Shown: positions 20,344-27,800, numbered from the stretch's first letter. The stretch: 38,541 bases of DNA from Thermodesulfobacteriota bacterium (GCA_040755095.1 JBFMBH010000024.1:1-38541); one strand, 5' to 3'. Notes: generated by a model from the letters alone, not told the origin. A program made the numbers and translations.

Positions 20344-21396
20344 ATGCACATGGCCGATGCCCTGCTCTCCCCTGCCGTGGGCGGCAGCATGTGGGCCGCC
20401 ACCGCGGCCTGCATCGCTTACGCCTCGAAGAAGGTGCGGCAGCGCCTGGACGACCGGGCCATACCCATGATGGGTGTTCTGGGCGCCTTCATCTTCGCGG
20501 CCCAGATGATCAACTTCACCATCCCCGGCACCGGCTCCAGCGGCCACCTGGGCGGCGGCATGATCCTGGCCGTCCTGCTGGGGCCCCATGCCGCCTTCCT
20601 GGTCATGGCCTCGATCCTGACCGTCCAGGCCCTGTTCTTCGCTGATGGCGGTCTGTTGGCCCTGGGCTGCAACATCTTCAACCTGGGCTTCTTCCCGTGC
20701 TATCTGGCCTATCCCCTCCTCTATCGGGGCATCGCCGGTCCCCGCCCCAGCCGTGGTCGGATCACCGCCGGCTCTCTGGCGGGAGCAGTCTTCGGGCTGC
20801 AGCTGGGGGCAGCGGCCGTGGTGCTGGAGACCGTGCTGTCCGGGATCAGCGAGCTGCCCTTCCGCTCCTTCGTGCTGGCCATGCTGCCCATCCATCTGGC
20901 CATCGGCCTCGTCGAGGGCCTGGTGACTGCGGCGGTGATCAACTTCGTCCGCGCCGCCGAGCCCGGGCTGGCGGGCGAGGTGGGGGCCGGTACCGACCGG
21001 CGGGTGCTGCTGGCGCTGCTCACTGCAGCCCTGATCACCGGCGGAATCCTGTCCTGGTTTGCCTCCGAGCGTCCGGATGGCCTGGAATGGGCCATGGGGC
21101 GGGTTTCTGGCCACGAGGAGCTGGCGGCACCAACCGGCGGCATCCACGAGCTTGTGTCCGGCATCCAGGAACGGCTGGCTCCTCTGCCCGACTACGGCTT
21201 CAAGGCGGAGGCCCCCGCCGAGTCGGAGCCCGAGGCGGCAGCCGCCCCGGACTCGCCGGTGTCCCCGGGCACCTCGGTGTCCGGCCTGGTAGGCGGTATC
21301 CTGACTCTGGCCATCGTCGCCGGCCTCGGATTCCTCTTGCGCCGCCGTGGCAGCCAGCTGGGGCCAGCGCGCTCTGCTGGTCGGCTCTCCAGGTGA
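20344..21396 (+). CDS. nikMN: nickel ECF transporter NikM-NikN fusion
   Basis: The 350-residue membrane protein begins MHMADALLSP. The His at position 2 is part of the metal site in CbiM/NikM proteins, so the start must be this ATG. Further family histidines are H68 in GTGSSGHLGGG and H82. About seven membrane helices span residues 1-235. A second part carries PDGLEWAMG (the NikN/CbiN-like PDGLE signature), an extracytoplasmic loop ending in an acidic/Ala linker, and a final helix with LLRRRGS. The fused NikMN form is typical for nickel rather than cobalt systems. GGAGG lies nine bases upstream, and nikQ follows. Confidence 0.9.
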   Translation: MHMADALLSPAVGGSMWAATAACIAYASKKVRQRLDDRAIPMMGVLGAFIFAAQMINFTIPGTGSSGHLGGGMILAVLLGPHAAFLVMASILTVQALFFADGGLLALGCNIFNLGFFPCYLAYPLLYRGIAGPRPSRGRITAGSLAGAVFGLQLGAAAVVLETVLSGISELPFRSFVLAMLPIHLAIGLVEGLVTAAVINFVRAAEPGLAGEVGAGTDRRVLLALLTAALITGGILSWFASERPDGLEWAMGRVSGHEELAAPTGGIHELVSGIQERLAPLPDYGFKAEAPAESEPEAAAAPDSPVSPGTSVSGLVGGILTLAIVAGLGFLLRRRGSQLGPARSAGRLSR

Positions 21397-21420
21397 GCGC
21401 GCCCCGTTCCGGCGGCCCCC

Positions 21421-22224
21421 ATGGCCAAGATCGACGCCGCTGCCTTCGACATCACCTTCCTGGAGACCCTGGCCCAGCGCGACACGCCGGTGCACCGCCT
21501 GGATCCCCGGGCCAAGCTCCTGGTCACCGCCGCCTTCGTGCTGGCAGTGGTCTCCGCCGACAAATACGCGATCTCCGGCCTTCTGATCTTCCTTCTCTAT
21601 CCGGTGGCCATGGTCGGGCTGGCTGATCTGCCAGCCCGCTATCTGGCCGGCAAGGTCCTTCTGGTCATGCCTTTCGCCCTCCTGGTGGGGGCGTTCAATC
21701 CTCTCTTGGATCGGCAGGTGCTCGTGGTGATAGGACCGGTGGAGATTGCCGGCGGCTGGATCTCCTTCGTCTCCATCGTCCTGCGCTCTCTGCTCACGGT
21801 GAGCGCCGCCCTCATCCTCATCGCCACCTCCGGCTTCCCCTCCATCTGCCTGGCCCTGGAGCGGCTGCACGTGCCGCGGATGTTCACCATCCAGCTGCTC
21901 TTCCTCTACCGCTATCTCTTCGTGCTGGCTGGCGAGGCCCGGCGGATGGTGCGGGCCCGGGCCTTGCGCAGCTTCGGCCGCCGGGGCCTGGGACCGCAGG
22001 TGGCGGCCTCCCTCATGGGCCACCTCCTCCTGCGCACCCTCGCCCGGGCCCGGCGCATCCACCTGGCCATGCTCTGCCGGGGCTTCGACGGCGAGATCCG
22101 CATCCTGCGCCAGCTCAGGCTTTCGGGTCGCGATGCCGTCTTTGTCCTGGCCTGGTCCGGCCTCTTTCTGCTGCTGCGCCTGTGCAACGTGCCCCTTCTC
22201 CTGGGGGGTCTGCTGGCGGGCTGA
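21421..22224 (+). CDS. nikQ: ECF transporter transmembrane coupling subunit NikQ/CbiQ
   Basis: The 267-residue integral membrane protein belongs to the EcfT/CbiQ family. It has the opening HRLDPRAKLL, several membrane helices between 30 and 165, and two short Ala-Arg coupling motifs (ARALRSFG near 178-187 and AMLCRGFDG near 218-226) that dock onto ATPase subunits. It would connect NikMN to an ATPase. No NikO/CbiO gene follows: the next gene is on the opposite strand. The ATPase must be encoded elsewhere or is shared. The start lacks a strong ribosome site and may depend on coupling to nikMN, 24 bases upstream. Confidence 0.9.
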   Translation: MAKIDAAAFDITFLETLAQRDTPVHRLDPRAKLLVTAAFVLAVVSADKYAISGLLIFLLYPVAMVGLADLPARYLAGKVLLVMPFALLVGAFNPLLDRQVLVVIGPVEIAGGWISFVSIVLRSLLTVSAALILIATSGFPSICLALERLHVPRMFTIQLLFLYRYLFVLAGEARRMVRARALRSFGRRGLGPQVAASLMGHLLLRTLARARRIHLAMLCRGFDGEIRILRQLRLSGRDAVFVLAWSGLFLLLRLCNVPLLLGGLLAG

Positions 22225-22231
22225 TGGGACT

Positions 22232-22250
22232 GGCGCCTCACCGAGGCGCC
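22232..22250. terminator. hairpin between convergent nikQ and selenoprotein genes
   Basis: GGCGCCTC and GAGGCGCC form a perfect eight-base-pair stem around ACC, eight bases after the nikQ stop and 14 bases past the end of the opposite gene. It can serve both strands. No U-run is seen. Confidence 0.55.
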
Positions 22251-22263
22251 GGGGCTATCGGCC

Positions 22264-23286
22264 TCAGGTGATGCCGGCGGCTGGCGTCACGGGCACCGCC
22301 GGCCGCGGGGGGGTGGTGGCCGGCGGTCCGCTTGCCGCGGCGCCTGCCAGCCTTTCGAAGGCCAGCTTGGTCTTGAACGAGCCGGTAGCCATGGCGATGG
22401 CCGTCACCTCCACCAGCTCCTGCTCGGAGGCGCCGCTTTGCCTCGCGACCGCGAGGCAGTAGTCCACTCAGGAGTCGCAGCCAACGGCCAGCGAGACCCC
22501 CAGGGCCACCAGATGCTTGACCTTGCCATCCAGGGCGCCAGGGCCGAAGGTTGCGCTGAAGAAGGCCTGGAAACTGGTCATGGGATCGTTCATGGATTTG
22601 GCCTCCGGGATGATGGGCAGGGGGATGACGGCGGCCCGCTTCTTCAGGGTAACCGTGAACAGGTCCCGGGGCAGGCTTCCCTCCTGCAGGCGCGCCAGCT
22701 CCAGCATCTCGAAGCCGTGCGCCAGGGCGCGGATCCTCTCCTCACTCAGGAAATGGATCACGAAGGGGCCGACCTCATAAAGGTCCTCGCCCAGGTGGGT
22801 CCCTGTCCGGTAATGGGGATCCAGGGTGCTGCGCACCGAATAGAAGGCCAGGCCGCCAGGCTTGAGCACCCGGTGGATCTCCCGGAGCGCCGAAGCGATC
22901 TGGGCGGTGGTCAGCTCCATGCACAGGAGCATGTGGGAGTAGCAGGCATCGAAGGAGGCATCCGGGAAGGGCAGCGGCTCCACCACATCGTGGAGCTGAG
23001 CGGCCACCAGGTCCGCCAGGCCGCGCTGCTGGGCCGCGGCCGCGATCTCCTTGACCGACCGCTCGGTATAGTCCAGGGCGGTGACCGCCAGGCCGGCCTC
23101 CGCAAAGAACAGCGTATCCCGCCCCTGACCTGGCCCCAGCTCCAGCAAGGACTGGACGCCAGCCTGGCGACAGGCCTCCAGGCTCTGCCGGGCAAACTGG
23201 CTGGGTCCCTTGCCGAAAAACGCCTCTGTCTCGGTGTAGACGCGACCCCAGTGCTCCTTCTGATCGGTTTGCGCACGCTTCGGCAT
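22264..23286 (-). CDS. methyltransferase/AhpD-like (CMD) fusion selenoprotein, UGA = Sec273
   Basis: Read through an in-frame TGA at 22470-22468, this is one 340-residue protein. Residues 35-215 form a class I SAM methyltransferase: motif I is LLELGPGQGRD at 47-57, with LDY at 71-73, FDACYSHMLL and LKPGGLAFYS. Residues 235-320 form a carboxymuconolactone decarboxylase/AhpD-like domain with KVKHLVALGVSLAVGC, then C270-D-S-U273-V-D-Y-C277. Sec takes the second Cys of the AhpD CxxC, and Cys replaces the His normally four residues later. A Pro/Ala tail ends it. GGGGAGGAGAGG precedes the ATG at 23286. The reading frame is intact on both sides, and a SECIS-like hairpin follows the TGA. The substrate is unknown; a redox-coupled methylation is an inference. 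The alternative is a nonsense mutation. Confidence 0.85.
22439..22458 (-). promoter_or_regulatory. bacterial SECIS-like hairpin
   Basis: On the minus strand, TGCCTCGC and GCGAGGCA form a perfect eight-base-pair stem around the loop GGTC. The stem starts ten bases after the TGA, and the loop G is the 18th base. Bacterial SECIS rules ask for a hairpin with a G at the first or second loop position roughly 16-37 bases from the UGA, and this meets them. Confidence 0.75.
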
Positions 23287-23355
23287 GCCTCTCCTCCCCA
23301 ATGGCATCCCCGGGCCACCCTGGCCCGCCATGACCCGCCAAGTCCTACCTGCCAC

Positions 23356-23712
23356 CTAGTCCGTCGCCAGGGCGGCCTCAACCAGATGAAGGTCTTTCAA
23401 GAGCGCACTCATCCTCCGAGGTGGCAACGGCAGGGCCTCTGCCTGTTCCCGCAGACCGGACGGCAGCTCAGCCACCGAGGGCCGCACCACCTTCCTCTTG
23501 GATTCCATGGCGGCACGCCACCTGAGGGCGAATCCGGACTGGTGCTTCTTCCATTCCTCGGCGATCTCCACGGTCATGACCACGCGATGACAGATCCGGA
23601 GAATCTGGATCAGGAAATCCCGGCAGGCCGTCGACACTGGATGCTCAGCCGAGCCGGCCGCCCGGGCAACGGAAGCGTCGATGACGATGGCCCGGGACAT
23701 CTTGCCGCTCAT
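23356..23712 (-). CDS. PIN-domain protein, C-terminally truncated
   Basis: The 118-residue protein starts like a PIN-type ribonuclease: IVIDASVARAAG with D12, then VVMTVEIAEEW with E49/E52/E53, and the family motif KDLHLVEAALATD with D107 and D118. A TAG then ends the frame, where relatives as I know them continue into a last strand of the RxVISLDE type. The four acidic residues remain but the closing strand is missing, and no continuation appears in the other two frames. The start overlaps the upstream ATPase stop by four bases, so the pair is translationally coupled. It may be a decaying or minimal nuclease component of an ATPase-nuclease defence-like pair. Confidence 0.65.
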   Translation of the reverse strand: MSGKMSRAIVIDASVARAAGSAEHPVSTACRDFLIQILRICHRVVMTVEIAEEWKKHQSGFALRWRAAMESKRKVVRPSVAELPSGLREQAEALPLPPRRMSALLKDLHLVEAALATD

Positions 23713-25061
23713 ACCGCCACACCCCGCTTCTCCACGGCGTCCAGATAGTCCTGCTCCGCCTGCAGGGCAACATCATCAAAGTCCTCCGGCCAGTCGCCGA
23801 AGGCGCCTTGCGGATCCAGATCGGCAGCGGTGACCTGCGTGGCACCTGTGGCAGCCTCCCGTTGGAACCAGTGGAGCCCGACCAGGGATGGCGACAGCTC
23901 GCCCCGCGCCACCTGGGTCTGGATGCCCCGCACCAGAAGAGCGCTGTGGGTCTCCACCACCGTGACAACGCCGCGGGTCGCCACCTTGGCCAGGACATCC
24001 GCCAGCCGTCGCTGTGCTCTGGGGTGCAAATGGATCTCGGGCTGCTCAAGATAGACAATCTGTCCGGGGCGGGCGGCCAGGAGCGCCACCAGGACCGGTA
24101 GTGTCTGGGACACGCCAAATCCCACGTCGGCGATGCTGACCAGATCATAAGCGCCGCCACGCTTGGCGTGGGGCATCCGGCCCACCCGCAGCTCGACCCG
24201 GGTGTCATCCAGCGGCTTCGCTTCCACCTTCCAGGTCAGACCAAGATCCTCCAGAACCGAGCTCAGCTCCTGGAGCTTCGGATCGCCGGTGGACTGCCAG
24301 TGGCTGATGATGCTGGCAATGTAGGCCTCGAAGGTACCGGGAAAGGTCTGCCCCACTGCCGTCGTCTTGTACGTCCTCTCCGGGTTGCCGCGCAACCCGG
24401 GAACGTGGATCATCTGCTCGATGAGGGGGCCCACCAGCACCGCAGGGGAGAAGGCCCTGGCCAGCCAGTCAGACCGGGGCACCTTTCCCGAACCGGCCAG
24501 CCCAAAGAACAGGAAACAGCGGTCCCGGGACACCACCCAGTGCAGATCCCATTTACCCCCGCCCGACATGTCTTCCCGCAGCCGCCGCAGGTGCTCGGGG
24601 AGGATGGCCTCGATCTCCTGATGGCTCATTCCCGGACGCAGGGCCGTCTTGTCGCCTGTCGCGGTGACATGGGTCAGATGGTCGATCTCCATGCCCATCC
24701 CGGGGATACGCTTGAAGCCCAGGCCCAGGGTGTCGCCGTCGGCCAGACCGAGCTCCATCGACAACATGGATGGGCAGGAGCCGGGCACCCGGCATGCCAA
24801 CTGCTCGGCCGAAGTCAGCCGAACGTTGGGGCCATCGAGCAGGAGCGCCCCCGGGTCGAATGGCGCCTCCAGAGTCTGCTTCAGGAGGAGGAGCGGCTGC
24901 ATCATGCTGGATTTGCCGGAGCTGTTGGCACCGGCCAGCACGGTAAGTGGCCGCAGGACGATGGCCTGCTCCTGGCATATCGACTTGTAGCCGCAGACCG
25001 CAAGTCGCGAGAGCCCAGGCCTCCCCCCTCCGGCTGGCCGTCTCTGTCTCTTCGTTCCCAT
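23709..25061 (-). CDS. AAA family ATPase, ABC/OLD-like (DUF3696-type tail)
   Basis: The 450-residue ATPase has Walker A GANSSGKSS at 44-52 and a Walker B region IVYLEQPEIHLHPRAQRRLADVL near 330-350. The H-loop-like THSALLVRGIQ follows, and the C-terminal GDWPEDFDDVAL resembles the DWPExF motif of DUF3696 ATPases. These are SMC/RecF-type nucleotide-binding cassettes, with the middle 200 residues as the inserted arm. The start at 25061 has GGGGTG about seven bases upstream; longer in-frame starts have no ribosome site. It precedes and overlaps the PIN-domain gene. ATPase plus nuclease pairs often act in phage defence, so that role is possible but not shown. Confidence 0.8.
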   Translation of the reverse strand: MGTKRQRRPAGGGRPGLSRLAVCGYKSICQEQAIVLRPLTVLAGANSSGKSSMMQPLLLLKQTLEAPFDPGALLLDGPNVRLTSAEQLACRVPGSCPSMLSMELGLADGDTLGLGFKRIPGMGMEIDHLTHVTATGDKTALRPGMSHQEIEAILPEHLRRLREDMSGGGKWDLHWVVSRDRCFLFFGLAGSGKVPRSDWLARAFSPAVLVGPLIEQMIHVPGLRGNPERTYKTTAVGQTFPGTFEAYIASIISHWQSTGDPKLQELSSVLEDLGLTWKVEAKPLDDTRVELRVGRMPHAKRGGAYDLVSIADVGFGVSQTLPVLVALLAARPGQIVYLEQPEIHLHPRAQRRLADVLAKVATRGVVTVVETHSALLVRGIQTQVARGELSPSLVGLHWFQREAATGATQVTAADLDPQGAFGDWPEDFDDVALQAEQDYLDAVEKRGVAV

Positions 25062-25382
25062 GGTGACACCCCATTGATCATCGGGATGGTGTTTGGAGAC
25101 GACCGGCATACCTCGGTCGTCGCTGCCCATCCATACCAGCTTGGCGGCAAAAGTGCCAGAACAAGAGCCGCGGCCGCCGGGGGGCTCTCCCGACTCAATC
25201 CGCGGAACAGATGACGCTGTACGGGATGGGGTAGGCGGCCGTTATGGTGCCGCCGGGGCAGGAGCAGCTGATCGGCGACGGTCAGCCATTGGCAATCGGG
25301 CGAGAAACGGCGCAGGCGGCCGTCCTCCGGGGGCTTGGAGTGGCGGGTGCTCCGAAAACGGGCAGCGGGACAGGCTGAGCGC
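25062..25382. other. intergenic region, no gene seen
   Basis: This 321-base stretch lies between the minus-strand DUF6812 gene and the minus-strand ATPase gene and should hold the ATPase promoter. I see no clear -35/-10 pair and no convincing gene. A long palindrome at its right end, partly in the DUF6812 stop region, is listed separately. Confidence 0.4.
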
Positions 25383-25388
25383 TCAGCC
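25373..25388 (-). terminator. 16-base perfect palindrome over the DUF6812 stop codon
   Basis: GGCTGAGCGCTCAGCC is self-complementary over 16 bases and contains the stop of the DUF6812 gene. In RNA it would give a six-base-pair stem with a GCGC loop. It may end the PAS-DUF6812 transcript. There is no U-run. Confidence 0.4.
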
Positions 25389-25694
25389 CTCCTTCTGGTA
25401 GACCCGCTCCTCCTTGTCCGGCTCCTCTTCCGGCAGGACCCAGACGATGTTGGCCTTGTTGACGATGAAGGTCTTGTTGATGACCGCCTCGCTGATGGCG
25501 GCGTCGAACACCACCACAAACGGGCTGGGGTTGTTGATGAACAGCTCGGAAAGCCGGGTTTCGTAGCCGATGTTGATCTTGCCGACGACAAAGCTGTTGT
25601 CGACCAGCTTGATCCGGACCAGGACCGGTTTGATCCTCCTGGAGACGCCGATCGTGGGCTGCGCCTCCTTGGCGCCGCCAATCGTCATGACCAT
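25383..25694 (-). CDS. small beta-barrel protein, DUF6812-like
   Basis: The 103-residue protein is mostly strands: KPVLVRIKLVDNSFVVGKINIGYETRLSELFINN, then PFVVVFDAAI and the end TFIVNKANIVWVLPEEE. This pattern (short barrel, RLSD/E-like turn, and a final strand with VNKxxIVWV) resembles proteins annotated DUF6812, which have no known activity. No signal peptide is seen. AAGGAG lies eight bases before the ATG at 25694, favouring it over the ATG six bases later. It follows the PAS/Cys-pair gene by 26 bases and is probably cotranscribed. The acidic/basic C-terminus is charged (DKEERVYQKEG). Confidence 0.6.
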   Translation of the reverse strand: MVMTIGGAKEAQPTIGVSRRIKPVLVRIKLVDNSFVVGKINIGYETRLSELFINNPSPFVVVFDAAISEAVINKTFIVNKANIVWVLPEEEPDKEERVYQKEG

Positions 25695-25720
25695 GGTCAG
25701 GGCTCCTTGTCCCGGCAAGC

Positions 25721-26287
25721 TCATCCGGAGGTCGCCGGACTGCCCTTCTTTTGGCAATCCGGACACAGGCCAGCAGCGGAATGCTCCCCCAGCCGCTCCC
25801 GCAGATACCGCTCCACCTCGTGCCAATAGACGCGATCGTCCCGGATCTTCTGGCAGGACGGGCAGATGGGCAGGAGGTGCTGCAGGCGGCGGATCTCGTG
25901 GTCCCGGGTCTCAAGCTGGAGGCTCACCTCCATGGACGAGGTGATGTGACCGGCGAAGCGGCCGGCGCCGTTCGAAAACGGCACCCCCCGGTCCAGCACC
26001 CAACAGTAGACCCCGTCGTAGCGCCGCAGGCGGTACTCCATTTCGAAAGGCTCCTGGTGCGCACTGGCTGCCTGGCAGATGGCAAGGCAGGCCTCGGCAT
26101 CCTCGGCATGGATGCCGGCCGTCCAGCCGTCCCCCAGCTCCTGCTCCAGGCTGCGGCCGGTGAAGGCCAGCCAGCGGTGGTTCACGAAGTCGCAGGCCGC
26201 CCGGGTGTTGCTGCGCCGAATCATGATCGGCGCTTGTTCCACAAGCTGGACATAATCCACCGTTCGTGTACGCTCTTGACTGGTCAT
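25721..26287 (-). CDS. PAS-domain protein with C-terminal paired-cysteine module
   Basis: The 188-residue protein has a PAS fold at about 10-125: FVNHRWLAFTGRSLEQELGDGW, HAEDAEACL, the EMEYRLRRYDGVYCWVLDRGVP core, and GRFAGHITSSMEV. A short coiled linker follows, then a C-terminal module with C142-PS-C145-QKIRDD, a Trp/Glu/Tyr patch, and C175-PD-C178. The four cysteines could bind zinc or sense redox state. This PAS plus cysteine module is frequent in sensory proteins of delta-proteobacteria, often ahead of a GGDEF or kinase part, but here it ends the protein, so the output is unclear. The start is the ATG at 26287, preferred to the GTG two codons earlier. Confidence 0.75.
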   Translation of the reverse strand: MTSQERTRTVDYVQLVEQAPIMIRRSNTRAACDFVNHRWLAFTGRSLEQELGDGWTAGIHAEDAEACLAICQAASAHQEPFEMEYRLRRYDGVYCWVLDRGVPFSNGAGRFAGHITSSMEVSLQLETRDHEIRRLQHLLPICPSCQKIRDDRVYWHEVERYLRERLGEHSAAGLCPDCQKKGSPATSG

Positions 26288-26371
26288 GGCCACGTTTCCC
26301 GGCAGTCCCGGAGAGGCACGGCACGGCCACCCCTGGACCGGTCGGGCTCTCCACCTACAGCCCTAGATGTT

Positions 26372-26406
26372 TATCGTCTTCACAGAATTCTGTAAAGGAA
26401 TATTGC
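26372..26406. promoter_or_regulatory. divergent promoter region with 12-base palindrome
   Basis: ACAGAATTCTGT (26382-26393) is a perfect palindrome in an AT-rich island. Plus strand: TTCACA (26379-26384), 16 bases, TATTGC. Minus strand: TTTACA, 17 bases, TAAACA. The palindrome overlaps both -35 regions, so one regulator could control the PAS gene and the pyruvate-kinase-like gene together. Confidence 0.4.
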
Positions 26407-26442
26407 CATCCCGCCTTTGTCGGCCCCATGCAGGAGAATCCC

Positions 26443-27000
26443 GTGACCAGGCTCTTCGACCGCCCAGGCCCGGCGAATACCCAGGATGCCCTTGCTGTTA
26501 TCGAGGAAGGGATTGAGGTCTTCCAGGTCCGGCAGCTGGTGGTGGCCTCCACCCACGGTGATACCGGTCTGGCAGTCGCCCGTCTTTTGGCCGGCCGCGG
26601 CCTCACCGTGGTGGTGGTCACCCACAACTGCGGGTTCAAGGAGCCCGGACGTCTGGAGATGAGCGCCGCCACCCGCCAGGAGATCGAGGCCCTGGGGGCC
26701 AAGGTGCACACCGGCACCATGCCCTTCCGCACCATCGGCACAGCCATCCGTGGGCTGGTCGGCTACTCCCAGCAGGATCTGGTGGCCAACACCTTGCGCC
26801 TGCTCGGCCAGGGGATCAAGGTCTGTGTCGAGATCGCCCTCATGGCCAGCGACGCCGGCCTGATCACGCCGGAGGAGGTCTTGACCGTGGCGGGCACTGG
26901 CCGGGGTGCCGACACCGTGGCCCTGCTCCTGCCCCAGCCCTCCAACCGGCTGTTTGATCTCCAGGTGCGGGCTGTTCTGGCCAAGCCGCGGATCTGGTGA
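26443..27000 (+). CDS. pyruvate kinase alpha/beta (C-terminal) domain protein
   Basis: The 185-residue protein is a stand-alone version of the pyruvate kinase C-terminal domain. It has FDRPGPANTQDALAVI at the start, VVASTHGDTGLAVARLL, the VVVVTHNCGFKEPG strand-turn and ending strands DTVALLLPQPSNRLFDL. Such proteins lack the catalytic barrel and may bind a small ligand. Although an ATG exists at 26428, the sequence AGGAG (26432-26436) stands six bases before a GTG at 26443, which also places the start where family members begin. The stop overlaps a GTG that opens a truncated oxidoreductase remnant. The function is unknown. Confidence 0.75.
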   Translation: MTRLFDRPGPANTQDALAVIEEGIEVFQVRQLVVASTHGDTGLAVARLLAGRGLTVVVVTHNCGFKEPGRLEMSAATRQEIEALGAKVHTGTMPFRTIGTAIRGLVGYSQQDLVANTLRLLGQGIKVCVEIALMASDAGLITPEEVLTVAGTGRGADTVALLLPQPSNRLFDLQVRAVLAKPRIW

Positions 27001-27113
27001 GGGACTTGCCGGCGATGATCCCCAGGCACATCGGCATCATCGGCACCGGCCGCCATGGCAGCCGCTATGCCCAGCACCTGCTGGCCGACGTGCCGGGCCT
27101 TTCGTTGGCCAGG
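26997..27113 (+). pseudogene. remnant of a Gfo/Idh/MocA-type oxidoreductase (N-terminus only)
   Basis: From a GTG overlapping the previous stop (or the ATG at 27015), the frame reads IPRHIGIIGTGRHGSRYAQHLL then ADVPGLSLA. This is a Rossmann-fold start with GxGxxG-like GTGRHG, typical of Gfo/Idh/MocA dehydrogenases. After about 35 residues the similarity stops and the frame runs into unrelated promoter DNA. No other frame continues it. It looks like a deletion remnant. An independent alternative, a short chance match, is less likely because of the coupled start. Confidence 0.5.
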
Positions 27114-27146
27114 GGGCCGTATCGCCTGCGCCTGTCTTCGCTCGGC

Positions 27147-27175
27147 TTGCCACGAGACCTGGGTCGATTTATAAT
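27147..27175 (+). promoter_or_regulatory. strong sigma70 promoter of tlpA-tamB-tamA
   Basis: TTGCCA (27147-27152, five of six), 17 bases, and a perfect TATAAT (27170-27175). It is the best promoter match in the window. Transcription would start near 27182, about 72 bases before the TlpA-like start. Confidence 0.75.
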
Positions 27176-27253
27176 CCGGCCGCAGCCAGCCGCTACTCCG
27201 AAGCCGTGGGGCGGCTGCCGCCGGCCTCTCTCACCTGGACAAACGAGATCCCC

Positions 27254-27778
27254 ATGCCTCCTCTTCGCGCTCTCCCGCTCCTCATCCTGATGGGCCTTCT
27301 CCTGGTAGCCGCCCCTGCCTGCGAACGGAGCGCCCCGCCACCGAAGACCGCTGTTGGCATCGGCCAGCCGGCACCCGACTTCCTGCTCCGGGACCTGGAG
27401 GGCAACAGCTGGTCCTTGACCGATCTGCGGGGCAACCTGGTATTTCTCAATTTCTGGGCCACCTGGTGCCCCCCCTGCCGGGAAGAGATGCCCTCCATGG
27501 AAGCCCTGCGGCAAGAGCTGGCGGGCCGCTCCTTCCGCATGGTCACCGTGCTGGGCAACGACGAGCCGGCCAATGCCCAGCGTTTCCTGGCCCGCATCGG
27601 CGCTGCCATGCCGGTCCTGCTGGATCCGGACGGCAGCACCACCCTGGCCTACGGCATCACCGGGGTTCCGGAAACCTTCATCATCGACAGCCAGGGTATC
27701 CTGCGGGAGCGGTTCATCGGCGGCCGCGACTGGAACAGTTCCAGCGCCAAAGCGATGCTGGCCCGCTACCTGCCCTGA
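27254..27778 (+). CDS. TlpA/ResA-like periplasmic thioredoxin
   Basis: The 174-residue protein has an N-terminal hydrophobic signal (LLILMGLLLVAAPAC) with C23 as a possible lipid anchor, though the lipobox is weak. A thioredoxin fold follows, with the redox pair C72-P-P-C75 in FWATWCPPCREEMPSM, the TlpA opening GQPAPDFLLRDLEG, and the cis-Pro segment GVPETFIIDSQG. It would reduce or shuttle disulfides in the envelope, for example for cytochrome c maturation. The ATG at 27254 has only a weak ribosome site. The stop is 22 bases before the tamB start, suggesting one transcript with the Tam genes. Unlike the DsbA-like gene at 37131, both active-site positions are Cys. Confidence 0.85.
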   Translation: MPPLRALPLLILMGLLLVAAPACERSAPPPKTAVGIGQPAPDFLLRDLEGNSWSLTDLRGNLVFLNFWATWCPPCREEMPSMEALRQELAGRSFRMVTVLGNDEPANAQRFLARIGAAMPVLLDPDGSTTLAYGITGVPETFIIDSQGILRERFIGGRDWNSSSAKAMLARYLP

Positions 27779-27800
27779 CCCTCGCCCTTCGGCTCCGGCC

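Noticed and set aside
20326-22062. Long minus-strand open frame opposite nikMN and nikQ
   Set aside because: It is antisense to two clear transporter genes, and its composition is typical of a shadow frame.
22264-22467. Separate short gene downstream of a complete methyltransferase gene
   Set aside because: The frame continues exactly through the TGA, the AhpD domain is cut in its active site if split, the second part has no ribosome site, and a SECIS-like hairpin follows the TGA.
23356-23358. TAG at the end of the PIN gene read as pyrrolysine
   Set aside because: The sequence after the TAG does not resemble the end of a PIN domain, so read-through gives no sensible protein.
26428-26442. 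ATG start for the pyruvate-kinase-domain protein
   Set aside because: A good Shine-Dalgarno lies between this ATG and the GTG at 26443, which also fits the family start better.
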